Origin: Halobacteriales archaeon QS_4_62_28
GTDB lineage: Archaea; Halobacteriota; Halobacteria; Halobacteriales; Haloarculaceae
Direction of reading: 5' to 3'
Length of the DNA: 53,160 nucleotides
Assembly (NCBI GenBank): GCA_003021685.1
Contig: PXRO01000002.1
Coordinates: forward strand, 1 to 53,160
The notes beneath the pieces were generated by a model. The model did no database searches. It was given only the letters and a program-made list of their open reading frames with translations, and had not been told where the DNA came from. The position numbers were made by a program, and so were the translations under genes. This document shows positions 8,587 to 16,842 of this stretch, piece after piece (positions within the stretch are counted from its first letter, which is position 1; each line of letters begins with the position of its first letter).

Positions 8587-8613
8587 AAATATATAAATCA
8601 AACCGATATATAC
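8587..8613 (+). promoter_or_regulatory. Promoter region of the hpsN-like gene, two TATA-like boxes
   Basis: AAATATATAAAT (8587-8598) and GATATATAC (8605-8613) precede the gene. The second box predicts transcription starting near 8635, so either GTG 8641 or ATG 8650 would have almost no leader. Confidence 0.5.
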
Positions 8614-8649
8614 GGAAGTTTTATTACGGTGCAATAGTTAGTGTCGGGC

Positions 8650-9930
8650 ATGGGAAGTAGTAGAGAATACCTCAAAGATGCACCAGAGCAGTCCACGGAG
8701 ATCTCCAAAGAAGTCCGTGACAGCGTGTACGATATCCTGTCGCAGGTCCGTCAAGAACAGGACGACGCCATTCGAGAGCTGACCCAGAAATTCGACGGCG
8801 TAGAACTCGATGAATTCTGGGTTACTGACGATGAAATCCAGGCTGCGAGGGAGCAGCTCACCGAAGAGGAAAAGGAGCGGATCGATTACAGCATAGAACG
8901 TGTCCGCGATTTCGCGCAAGCTCAGAAGGAGTCGATAGATAACGACTTCGAGCGTGAGTTTGGTGACGGCATCATCTGTGGCCAGCGGACACTCCCCGTC
9001 GAAGCGGCTGGGACCTACGTTCCTGGTGGGCACTTCACTCATATTGCCACTGCACCGATGTCGATCGTCCCCGCGCGTGTGGCAGGGGTCGACCGGGTTA
9101 TCGCGTGTACCCCGCCCCGAGAAGACGGGTCAGCAAATGCCTACCAGTTGTACGCAATGGATGAATCGGGTGCCGACGAAATCTACAAAATCGGCGGTGC
9201 CCAAGCAATCGGGGCGATGGCATATGGTACCGAGACTATCGATTCGGTAGATGTCGTCACCGGTCCGGGTAACGTCTTTGTCTTCGAGGCTAAGCGACAG
9301 GTATTCGGTGAGGTCGACCTCGACTTACTCCCTGGACCTACGGAGGTCCTCATCATCGCAGATGACACTGCAGACCCAGAGGTCGTCGCACTCGATCTCC
9401 TCTCCCAGGCCGAACACACAGAGACTTCCCAGCCTGTCTTGGTCACGACTGATCAAGAGTTGGGTGAACGGACACTTGAGGAGATCGAGTCGTGGCTACC
9501 GCAACTCGAAACCGAAGAGACAGCCCGCAAGTGCTGGGAGCAGAACGGGCAAATTGTGCTCGCTGAGGACGATGCTGAGGCGGTTACGATCGCTGACGAG
9601 TACGCAATAGAACACGTCCAGATTATGACGGAGGCTCCCCGTGACATTCTCGAGCAAATGAGTAACTATGGGGGCGCATTCCTCGGTGAGAATGCACCAG
9701 TAGCCTTCGGCGATAAAATCACCGGGCCCAATCATATTCTTCCAACACATGGGACAGCACGATTCAATGGCGGGTGCTGGATCAGTTCGTACATGAAAAC
9801 GATCACCCACCAGGAGCTGACTGCGGGAGGTGCTGCGCACCTGTCAGAGTACGCAGCCCGTATCTCGGAAATGGAAGGGATGCACGGTCATCAATTATCG
9901 GCCGAGATACGGCCAATAACTGATGAGTAA
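8650..9930 (+). CDS. hpsN: HpsN-like sulfopropanediol 3-dehydrogenase (histidinol dehydrogenase superfamily)
   Basis: 426 residues from ATG 8650 (GTG 8641 is an alternative). It has the full HisD fold signature, GTYVPGG (121-127) and TGPGN (205-209), and keeps the zinc/catalytic set Gln253, His256, Glu321, His322, Asp355 and His414. The region FNGGCWISSYMKT followed by YAARISEMEGMHGH resembles HpsN rather than true histidinol dehydrogenase, and no his gene is near. HpsN oxidises (R)-DHPS at C3 in two NAD-dependent steps to (R)-sulfolactate, exactly the SuyAB substrate. Specificity is inferred from these motifs and the neighbours. Confidence 0.78.
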   Translation: MGSSREYLKDAPEQSTEISKEVRDSVYDILSQVRQEQDDAIRELTQKFDGVELDEFWVTDDEIQAAREQLTEEEKERIDYSIERVRDFAQAQKESIDNDFEREFGDGIICGQRTLPVEAAGTYVPGGHFTHIATAPMSIVPARVAGVDRVIACTPPREDGSANAYQLYAMDESGADEIYKIGGAQAIGAMAYGTETIDSVDVVTGPGNVFVFEAKRQVFGEVDLDLLPGPTEVLIIADDTADPEVVALDLLSQAEHTETSQPVLVTTDQELGERTLEEIESWLPQLETEETARKCWEQNGQIVLAEDDAEAVTIADEYAIEHVQIMTEAPRDILEQMSNYGGAFLGENAPVAFGDKITGPNHILPTHGTARFNGGCWISSYMKTITHQELTAGGAAHLSEYAARISEMEGMHGHQLSAEIRPITDE

Positions 9931-10466
9931 TACCGATCGGGACCAGCTGCGCTTGTGGACCTCGACTGCTGAATAAAAGTTCCGAATCGGTTCGTCGCAG
10001 AGCGATATTTTATTTTTGCTTTCGCGGTGAGCGAGCGTTTTCGAGAAGTGCGCCCTTCCCGTTACAGAAGATCAGGGGGAGTCGAAACATTCTCAGGGAC
10101 ATTGTAAGTCTCTCGGGAAGCCGCCACGATGATCGGGCGTCACAACAGAGACAGTACCATCCCTATCAGTCGCCACGCTTGCGGTCTTTTGAACTTGACT
10201 TTCAGTACAATCATCGACCGCAACTGGCTTTCGAGGCTTGGTCGAGAGACGGTCAGTGCGGGCTACAGATGGTGTTACGTCGATGAATCCGTACCAATAG
10301 AATTCGTCCCACCTCCGAGAGAAACACCTCGCGCGGGAAGCGTATGTCGTGTGGCGTGTTCGTTCCCTTGTCCACCGTGACTACCAGTCCCGACTACGGT
10401 GTGACTGACGATCAGGAAATAAGGATGACCGTTAATTATTAATATTATAACCATGTACGGGTTACC
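9931..10466. other. Intergenic, 536 bp, promoter of TRAP operon at its end
   Basis: No convincing gene on either strand. The last 60 bases become AT-rich (TTATTAATATTATAA at 10437-10450), about 20-30 nt before the dctP ATG, consistent with a TATA box. The rest may be the 3' tail of the hpsN message and spacer. Confidence 0.45.
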
Positions 10467-11606
10467 ATGCCGAAGATTAGCAGACGGCATTATATCAAAG
10501 GTATCAGTGCCGCAAGTACAGTCGCTCTCGCTGGATGTAGCGAAGGTAATCAGGGTTCATCGGGCGGGGATGGAAGCAGTGGGGACGGAGGCAATGGACA
10601 GGATGGTGCGTCGACCTCTAATGCGGGTGAGACCACGTACGAATTGGACGTTGCAACCGCCTACAAACTGGGTACGACAGAAGAGTACCCCGTGATGCAA
10701 CAGGAGTTCAAAGAGAATGTCGAGGAAGCCTCCGATGGTCGTATCTCGGTCAAACTCCATCCCAATGGCGTTCTCGGCGCAGGATCGGAACTGGCCGAAA
10801 AGGTTCAGTCAGGAACGATCCAGGCTGCACAGTTCTCGTTCTCGAACTTCGCACCGTACGCATCTGCAGTCGACCTGGTCAATCTCCCCTACTTCACTGG
10901 GACGAACCAACAGTTCGTCAATCTGGTCACCAGCGATGCATGGGAAAACAACGTCCACAACAATGTCCGAGAGAACGGGTTCGAACCCCTGTTCTACCTC
11001 GTTATCGATCCACGGGCGATTGGTGTCAGGAAAGGGAAAAACGCCGTTCTGACACCAGACGATATGGCCGATTACAAGCACCGTATTCCCGGGTCACAAA
11101 TTCTTGAAGAAGCCTGGAAGATGGCCGGGGCAAACCCGACACCGGTCGCTTGGGGAGAAACGCCGTCTGCAATCGAGGAAGGAGTCGCTGATTCGCTTCA
11201 CGTTTCCATCGAAGCGTTCGTGACGTTCGGATTCAGTGACCTCGTCTCATCAATTACCCGGACGCAGATGGTAGAAGATGCTCAGGTGTACGCCATGAAC
11301 GAGAAATGGTACAGCGACCTTCCGAGCGACCTACAGAGCGCCGTGGATGAAGCCTCGGAGAATACGTTCCGGGACAATCTCAACCAGGTTCCCAAATCAC
11401 GCGAGAATTCACTCACCGAACTGGAAGAGGCAGGCGTCGAAATCCACAATCTATCGGACTCTCAGCTACAGAAGTGGAAGGACAAAATTGGCTACCAGCG
11501 CTCTGAGTGGGATAGCTGGAAAAAGGAGCTGGCGGGCGACATGGAGACATTCAAGAAGTTGGAAGAAGCCAAGGGGCAGAAAAGCGATTTCGAGGTCCCG
11601 AACTAG
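10467..11606 (+). CDS. TRAP transporter solute-binding lipoprotein (DctP family)
   Basis: 379 residues. Twin-arginine signal SRRHYIKG (residues 5-12) followed by lipobox LAGC with Cys24, then a Gly/Ser/Asp-rich linker to about residue 55: an exported, lipid-anchored haloarchaeal binding protein. The mature domain is DctP type: EVASDGRISVKLHPNG-like block, LAEKVQSGTIQAAQFSF, and the conserved region ending in VWGETPSAIEEGVADS-like sequence where an Arg/Gly motif selects the carboxylate or, here perhaps, sulfonate anion. Bacterial DHPS users such as Ruegeria employ a TRAP system (HpsKLM). Role in DHPS or sulfolactate uptake is inferred from position. Confidence 0.9.
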   Translation: MPKISRRHYIKGISAASTVALAGCSEGNQGSSGGDGSSGDGGNGQDGASTSNAGETTYELDVATAYKLGTTEEYPVMQQEFKENVEEASDGRISVKLHPNGVLGAGSELAEKVQSGTIQAAQFSFSNFAPYASAVDLVNLPYFTGTNQQFVNLVTSDAWENNVHNNVRENGFEPLFYLVIDPRAIGVRKGKNAVLTPDDMADYKHRIPGSQILEEAWKMAGANPTPVAWGETPSAIEEGVADSLHVSIEAFVTFGFSDLVSSITRTQMVEDAQVYAMNEKWYSDLPSDLQSAVDEASENTFRDNLNQVPKSRENSLTELEEAGVEIHNLSDSQLQKWKDKIGYQRSEWDSWKKELAGDMETFKKLEEAKGQKSDFEVPN

Positions 11607-11644
11607 CACAGCCTTTTTAAATTGGCGTATCTTCGTCATCGACC

Positions 11645-12211
11645 ATGATCGAGAAACTGCAAAACAACGTCCGCTCAAACCCGGTGGGACGGCGGATATC
11701 GTCAGCTGCTAGATTACTGAACGAACATCTGGAGAGATATCTCCTCCTCTCTATCTACATGTACGTCATCTCGATAATCGGTATCGAGGTCTTCCGCCGG
11801 TTCGTCCTGAACAACGCCAGTATCTGGGGCGAAGAGACGGCTCGGTTCATGTTCATCTACCTCACCTGGATCGGTGCGAGCTGGGGAGTCCACAAACGCC
11901 TGCATCTCCGAATCGACATCCTCCATCAATACGTCTCAGAGCGGACGACTGGACTCTTATATATTCTCGGTGACATTGTGATGCTTGCCTTTGTCGTCGT
12001 CGCGATCCTGTGGACGATTCCGCAACTCCAGACGTTACTTGAATTCGGTGGTCAAACCCAGGCGTTGCGAGTCAATAAAATCTACTTCCAGGTCGCAGTG
12101 CCGATCGGAATGGGATTGCTCACAGTACGCATCTTACAGGCACTGTACCGAGATATTAAAGATGTCTTGGCCGGCCGAGAAGTATACAAAGGAGAGCAAC
12201 TCTTCGCATAA
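11645..12211 (+). CDS. TRAP transporter small permease (DctQ family)
   Basis: 188 residues with four predicted membrane spans (near 32-52, 70-90, 105-127, 150-170). The segment FRRFVLNNASIWGEETARFMFIYLTWIGAS is the DctQ signature, followed by HKRLHLRIDIL. A T/A-rich box about 30 nt before the ATG, just after the dctP stop, hints at an internal promoter. It forms the membrane complex with DctM two bases downstream and is driven by a sodium gradient in known members. Confidence 0.9.
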   Translation: MIEKLQNNVRSNPVGRRISSAARLLNEHLERYLLLSIYMYVISIIGIEVFRRFVLNNASIWGEETARFMFIYLTWIGASWGVHKRLHLRIDILHQYVSERTTGLLYILGDIVMLAFVVVAILWTIPQLQTLLEFGGQTQALRVNKIYFQVAVPIGMGLLTVRILQALYRDIKDVLAGREVYKGEQLFA

Positions 12212-12213
12212 CC

Positions 12214-13488
12214 ATGGTCTCAACAGCTGTTCTCGGGGTTCTCGCTCTCACCGCACTCCTCATCCTGATCGGTGTTCCGATCTTTGCGTCACTCGGCATC
12301 GGCGGGTATCTGTTGTTGGAGGTGTCGGGAGTCCTTCCGACTATCCTCCTCGGGCAAACCCTATTCACCGGCCTCAATGCATTCGCTCTCATTGCGGTTC
12401 CTCTCTTCATCCTTACCGGGGACGCGATTGTCGAGACGGGGTTGTCGCACAAACTACTGAACTTCACTCAGAGTGTATTCGGTGGGTTCCGGACCGGGAT
12501 GGGTACTGCCACCCTCTTCGGCTGCGGACTGTTCGCGGCAATCAGTGGGTCAAATGCGTCCGACGCGGCAGCTCTGGGCCGGATCACACTTGACCGTCTC
12601 GGGGAGCGAGGCTACCCACGGTCGTATAGCTGTTCACTGGTTGCGAGTGGTGCCTCGACCGGCATTCTCATCCCGCCCAGCATCTCCTACATCATCGTGG
12701 GCCTCGTGTTCGGCATCTCAGCGTCCACCCTGTTCATAGCTGCACTGATTCCAGGTGTAGCCATTCTCCTCGGCATGGTCGTGATGAACATATTGGTGAA
12801 CAGGTACCAGGGGTACGAAACCGGTACCGGCCACCCTGAGCTCACCGATGTCGTATTCAGCCTGTGGGACGCGAAGTACGGGCTGCTGATTCCGTTCATC
12901 ATCCTGGGCGGCATCTATAGTGGGACGTTCACCCCGACAGAAGCCTCTTCGGTTGCCGTGATTACGACGATCATCATCGGAATCGGGTTACAAACGCTCT
13001 CTTTGCCGCAATTTCCGGAGATGCTGGAACGCAGCGCACTTGTGAACGGGGTCATCGCCCCGATCATCGCTATCGCGCTGTTGTTCAGTCAGATCCTCTC
13101 TGCACTGGGAATTCCGGAGGCCCTCGTCAGTGCGATCATCGGGACCACGAGCAACTTCTACCTCGTTACGATCATAATGATGGTCCTCTTGTTCATGGCC
13201 GGTGCTATCATGGAGACGACACCAAATATCCTCGTTCTGGGGCCACTGCTGCTCCCAGTGGGCCAGCGCATCGGGATGGATCCGATCCATTTCAGCGTGT
13301 TCTTTATTTCCGCACTTGCGGTGGGATTCATCACACCGCCAATCGGCCTCAATCTGTACGTGATGTCCGGCGTCAGTGGGGAATCGATAACCGACATCGC
13401 GAAAACTGCCGTACCGTTCATGATCGCGATGTTGGCGATCATCTTGCTGATTGCATGGTTCCCCATTCTCTCGATGTGGGGCATATAA
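12214..13488 (+). CDS. TRAP transporter large permease (DctM family)
   Basis: 424 residues, about 12 membrane spans. DctM hallmarks: VPIFASLGIGGYLL, LIAVPLFILTGDAIVETGL, GSNASDAAALGRITLD, GASTGILIPPSISYIIVG, and YSGTFTPTEASSVAV, plus TPPIGLNLYVMSG at the end. The start ATG follows the dctQ stop (TAA at 12209-12211) with two bases between, so the two are translated together. It is the transport channel partner of the DctP protein at 10467. Confidence 0.92.
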   Translation: MVSTAVLGVLALTALLILIGVPIFASLGIGGYLLLEVSGVLPTILLGQTLFTGLNAFALIAVPLFILTGDAIVETGLSHKLLNFTQSVFGGFRTGMGTATLFGCGLFAAISGSNASDAAALGRITLDRLGERGYPRSYSCSLVASGASTGILIPPSISYIIVGLVFGISASTLFIAALIPGVAILLGMVVMNILVNRYQGYETGTGHPELTDVVFSLWDAKYGLLIPFIILGGIYSGTFTPTEASSVAVITTIIIGIGLQTLSLPQFPEMLERSALVNGVIAPIIAIALLFSQILSALGIPEALVSAIIGTTSNFYLVTIIMMVLLFMAGAIMETTPNILVLGPLLLPVGQRIGMDPIHFSVFFISALAVGFITPPIGLNLYVMSGVSGESITDIAKTAVPFMIAMLAIILLIAWFPILSMWGI

Positions 13489-13543
13489 CGCTCCGCTCAG
13501 TTTTCGGGTCAGACTGGTAGCGATCGAAGTGATAAACCGAACA

Positions 13544-13552
13544 TTTTTATAT
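13544..13552 (+). promoter_or_regulatory. TATA box of small membrane gene
   Basis: TTTTTATAT is centred 23-26 nt before the tandem ATG codons at 13572/13575; it marks the following small frame as a real, separately transcribed gene. Confidence 0.5.
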
Positions 13553-13571
13553 CTATTATTATTGTTTGAGT

Positions 13572-13853
13572 ATGATGGCGAATAGTAAATCCCTTGCCAA
13601 ATTCGGTCGGTACTCGAGTGGCGTGCTGGCCTTGATATTCCTCCTGAATCTTTTTCTGGACTCGGGAGCGATTCCGTTTGTGGACTTGAATCCGTTCCTC
13701 GATGATGTAGGGCAATTTCTGATACTGCTTGTTGCGTCCTTCCTCATCTCGATCGAATTTATAATCGCCGACATACGGTCGGAGTCCCAGGACACCAAAG
13801 ACATGGAGAAGGAGGACGGTTCTGGCGAGTCGCATGTCGGTGTCGAATCGTAA
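13572..13853 (+). CDS. Small two-span membrane protein, unknown function
   Basis: 93 residues (or 92 from the second ATG). Two hydrophobic stretches, GVLALIFLLNLFLD (about 16-30) and FLILLVASFLISIEFII (about 48-66), and an acidic, Glu/Asp/Ser-rich hydrophilic tail. No family recognised. It follows dctM by 83 bases with its own TATA box, so it may belong to the sulfonate island, perhaps as an accessory to the transporter, but that is only positional. Confidence 0.6.
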   Translation: MMANSKSLAKFGRYSSGVLALIFLLNLFLDSGAIPFVDLNPFLDDVGQFLILLVASFLISIEFIIADIRSESQDTKDMEKEDGSGESHVGVES

Positions 13854-13871
13854 TCCGGTATTCTTCGTCAA

Positions 13872-14141
13872 GAACATCGTTCCCGTCTCGCCACAGGGAC
13901 GTCTCAATCGGGACGATGCAGTCCTCAAACACAGCGGAACTCATCTTCGGCGTTGAAGAGGTCGCCATACATCAGCGGAGTCACCACGCTCCGACCGGGC
14001 GATGTCATCTCGACAGGGACTCCGGGCGGTGTCGGTATTTTCCGCGAACCGCCCGAACTCCTCGAACCCGGAGACACCGTTGACGTTGAGATTGGAGGGG
14101 TCGGGACACTGACCAACCCTATCGTTGCCGACAGCAGCTAA
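13872..14141 (+). pseudogene. C-terminal fragment of fumarylacetoacetate hydrolase-family gene, frameshifted
   Basis: Pieces of the FAH-domain C-terminus appear in three frames: [12 protein letters not shown], then [15 protein letters not shown], then [20 protein letters not shown] with [13 protein letters not shown] and a stop at 14139-14141. The GTPGGVG loop is diagnostic for the family. At least two frameshifts and loss of the N-terminal two-thirds make it non-functional. It is debris at the right edge of the island. Confidence 0.8.
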
Positions 14142-14527
14142 TGAGCAAATCTCTGAGGTTCAGTCGTCTTACGTTCGGCTGGTTGCTGATGGGTCATCCA
14201 CTTTATTTAAGATGGTTTCAGCCCCTGTTCGAAAAGTGATGTCTATGATTTTTAGTGAGGCCAGACAATACTCGATCGAATGGGTGTGAATCTTCGTGGC
14301 GCGAAGATTTTTGACCCGATAGATGACTACTTGATTCTCATTGGAAGTTCATAGAATCTATATACCTGAATATTATCCCAAATCTCCCAGATCTGCCTGC
14401 TTTTTGGCAATTGCAATTATACGTAGGTATCAAGTACAATTATATATCGAATATATGTTTGTTGTCGCCGATATTCGCAAGGGTACGAGTGCCTCTGTGA
14501 ATAGTACGGTTGCCGACTATCATCGCG
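14142..14527. other. AT-rich intergenic region with a terminator-like hairpin
   Basis: No gene recognised. A perfect 8-bp stem AATCTTCG (14289-14296) / CGAAGATT (14302-14309) with a 5-nt loop is followed by T residues. The low GC content matches the other end of the island. Confidence 0.45.
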
Positions 14528-14890
14528 TTAAGTTTGACGTGAATTGTGGTAGACGGCGAAGGCTTCGAGCCACGACTGGGCTGTCTCAAGCGTGACATGG
14601 CTAAAACTATTCGCAACCGATGATGTTCGTCGCTCTATTTCCCAGAAAACACGTTCGGTAGCATTCCGATTCCCGTGTGGAATTACCTGGAATCGGTACC
14701 CGTCTTCAGCGAGAACTGGTCCAAGATAATCCGCACCGTCCACGGGCAATACCACGTCGTCGAGCTGATAGCGACGGTGTAGCTCATCCAGAAACCACCG
14801 CGTCGTCTGTTTCATTGTGGTCGGAAACAGGCTCACGTGAAGAATTTCGTTCGTATTGGGATCAACAGCGCCGTACAGCCAGTGACTAAC
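14528..14890 (-). pseudogene. IS6-family transposase, C-terminal remnant
   Basis: The minus-strand frame reads [17 protein letters not shown], then [19 protein letters not shown] (second catalytic Asp) and HGNRNATERVFWEIERRTSS (catalytic Glu), the DDE integrase core typical of haloarchaeal ISH elements in the IS6 family. The N-terminal HTH and the first catalytic Asp are missing, and a stop (TGA) lies directly upstream in frame. About half of a normal 210-230-residue transposase remains. It marks the right border of the island. Confidence 0.85.
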
Positions 14891-14901
14891 TCAACGCGAC
14901 C

Positions 14902-14975
14902 GCGTTGGGGAGCCGAACAATTTTTATTCGTCAACGTGGATGGCCTCACCTGCGAGATCCTCATAGGAGTACCGA
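14902..14975. repeat. 74-bp direct repeat, right copy
   Basis: Matches 2856-2929 with four mismatches, same orientation. It touches the IS6 remnant on its left and ends 62 bp before aglM. On the minus strand it encodes the ending [16 protein letters not shown] followed by a stop at 14924-14926. Confidence 0.85.
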
Positions 14976-15037
14976 ATGGTACGTCCACCGGTACAAGAGC
15001 AGAATTCTCAAGTCACGTGGTAGCCAAGCACCACCCA

Positions 15038-16333
15038 ATGCACGTCAGTATCGTCGGCAGCGGCTACGTCGGGACGACGCTCGCGGCCTGCCTGGCGGAT
15101 CTGGGCCACGACGTGGTCAACGTTGACATCGACGAAGAGGTCGTCGCGGCGATCAACGCCGGCGACGCGCCGATCCACGAACCCGGACTGCAGGAACGCA
15201 TCGAGCGCCACGCGGGCGACCGCCTGCGGGCAACGACGGACTACGACGCCGTCCGAGGCACCGAGGCGACCTTTCTGGCACTGCCGACGCCGGCCCAGGA
15301 GGACGGGAGCAACGACCTCTCGATCATGGAAACGGGCGCACAGTCGCTGGGCGAGGTGCTCGAACCCGGCGACGACCACCTCGTGGTCGTCAAGAGCACC
15401 GTCGTTCCGGGGAGTACCGACGACGTGGTCGCGCCGGCCATCGAGACTGCCGGTGACCTGTCCGTCGGCGAGGACTTCCAGGTCGCGATGAACCCCGAGT
15501 TCCTCCGAATGGGCACCGCCGTCGCCGACTTTCTCAACCCCGATAAGATCGTCCTCGGTGCAAACGACGGGGACGCCTACGACACCCTCTCGGCCGTTTA
15601 CGACCCACTCATCGAAGAAACGGGTGCGCCAGTGGTCCAGACCGGCATCCGCGAGGCCGAAATGATCAAGTACGCGAACAACTCGTTTCTCGCCACCAAG
15701 GTCAGCCTGATCAACGAACTGGGCAACATCTGCAAGGAGTACGACGTAGACGCCTACGAGGTCGCCGACGCCATCGGCCTCGACGACCGCATCGGCGAGC
15801 GATTCCTCCGTTCGGGGCTCGGCTGGGGCGGAAGCTGCTTTCCGAAGGACGTAGCCGCACTCATCGCCGCCGCCGAGGACGCCGGCTACGACCCCGAACT
15901 CCTGCAGTCGGCCGTCGCCGTCAACGACCGACAGCCAGAGCGCCTCCTCTCCCTGCTCGACGACCACGTCGACGTGACGGGCAAGCGAATCGCCGTTCTC
16001 GGACTCTCGTTCAAGCCCGGGACTGACGACGTACGTGGAACTCGCGCTATCCCCGTCATCGAGGGACTCCACGAACGGGGGGCAGACGTGGTCGCCTACG
16101 ATCCCGTCGCCGTCGAGTCGTTCCGCGAGTACGCTCCCGACGTTCACTTCGAGGCCGCCGACAGCGCCAATGAGGCCCTCGCCGACGCACACGGCGCTGT
16201 CGTCGTCACCCACTGGGACGAGTTCGCCGCGCTCGACGACGAGTTCGACCGGATGGCGACGCCCGTCGTCGTCGACGGCCGCCACGTGGTCGAACGTCGC
16301 GACGGCATCACCTACGAAGGGCTGACGTGGTAG
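15038..16333 (+). CDS. aglM: UDP-glucose 6-dehydrogenase (AglM type)
   Basis: 431 residues. Oxidises UDP-glucose to UDP-glucuronate, a precursor for haloarchaeal N-glycans. Seen: N-terminal Rossmann motif GSGYVG (7-12), [10 protein letters not shown], the MNPEFLRMG substrate loop (151-159), the central helix [13 protein letters not shown], and catalytic Cys267 in [10 protein letters not shown]; the C-terminal domain has [14 protein letters not shown]. The ATG at 15038 fits the family N-terminus ([12 protein letters not shown]); an upstream extension through the repeat would be spurious. Its stop overlaps the next start by seven bases. Confidence 0.93.
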   Translation: MHVSIVGSGYVGTTLAACLADLGHDVVNVDIDEEVVAAINAGDAPIHEPGLQERIERHAGDRLRATTDYDAVRGTEATFLALPTPAQEDGSNDLSIMETGAQSLGEVLEPGDDHLVVVKSTVVPGSTDDVVAPAIETAGDLSVGEDFQVAMNPEFLRMGTAVADFLNPDKIVLGANDGDAYDTLSAVYDPLIEETGAPVVQTGIREAEMIKYANNSFLATKVSLINELGNICKEYDVDAYEVADAIGLDDRIGERFLRSGLGWGGSCFPKDVAALIAAAEDAGYDPELLQSAVAVNDRQPERLLSLLDDHVDVTGKRIAVLGLSFKPGTDDVRGTRAIPVIEGLHERGADVVAYDPVAVESFREYAPDVHFEAADSANEALADAHGAVVVTHWDEFAALDDEFDRMATPVVVDGRHVVERRDGITYEGLTW

Positions 16334-16719
16334 ACGGACTCGAACCGCGACAGCGGGGCTGGACTGCTCTCGTATTTTGCTACGCCGCGGGACTGCTCGT
16401 CGTCTCGCTCCTGCCAGCCTCGGGCGAGACGATGGCTGCGACGGGGCCACTGGGCGTCGTCGCGGTGGACCTCTGGTTTCACGCGGGTGGCTACGCACTC
16501 TTCGCGCTGCTCCTCGCCCGCGCAACCGGCGCGACCACCGTCCAGTCGCTGCTGGCCGTTCTTGCCCTCGTCGCACTGTACGGTCTGGCAATCGAGGGCC
16601 TCCAGACGGTCGTGGCGACCCGGCAGTTCTCGCTTTTCGATGCCCTCGCCAACACCGCGGGGGCCACTGTCGCACTCGCGGTCCGGGCGGCCCGGACGGA
16701 CCGGCACGCTGGCTGGTGA
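16327..16719 (+). CDS. VanZ-like membrane protein
   Basis: 130 residues starting at GTG 16327 inside the end of aglM. Four hydrophobic segments; the family's [18 protein letters not shown] (acidic and His residues before helix 2), [26 protein letters not shown] closing block are evident. VanZ-family proteins sit in the membrane; their general function is poorly defined, with some giving glycopeptide resistance in bacteria. The overlap suggests co-translation with aglM. Confidence 0.8.
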   Translation: MVDGLEPRQRGWTALVFCYAAGLLVVSLLPASGETMAATGPLGVVAVDLWFHAGGYALFALLLARATGATTVQSLLAVLALVALYGLAIEGLQTVVATRQFSLFDALANTAGATVALAVRAARTDRHAGW

Positions 16720-16796
16720 TACTGTCGGACGTAACCATCTGAAGATTCTCGCCACCCCCGGGTGGCGAAATGTATCGGACTTCCGTCCGACAGTAT
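16719..16796. terminator. Nested inverted repeat, probable terminator of aglM-vanZ
   Basis: Outer arms of 13 bp (ATACTGTCGGACG at 16719-16731, its complement at 16784-16796) enclose an inner 9-bp stem (TCGCCACCC 16749-16757 / 16760-16768) with a 2-nt loop. It lies between vanZ and raSEA. A transcription terminator or an mRNA-stabilising structure are both possible; there is no long T run. Confidence 0.5.
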
Positions 16797-16842
16797 GAGC
16801 AGACCGCGCCGGTTTTACGTGTGCATCCGCTTTCCCACGACA

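Noticed and set aside
8650..9930. Histidinol dehydrogenase of histidine synthesis
   Set aside because: No his genes near and the C-terminal FNGGCWISSYMKT region fits HpsN better; kept as an alternative to test.
10129..10380. 83-residue frame before dctP
   Set aside because: Not conserved-looking; the frame has ordinary non-coding composition.
14341..14595. Plus-strand frame in the AT-rich gap by the IS6 remnant
   Set aside because: Overlaps the transposase remnant on the other strand and has no recognisable protein features.
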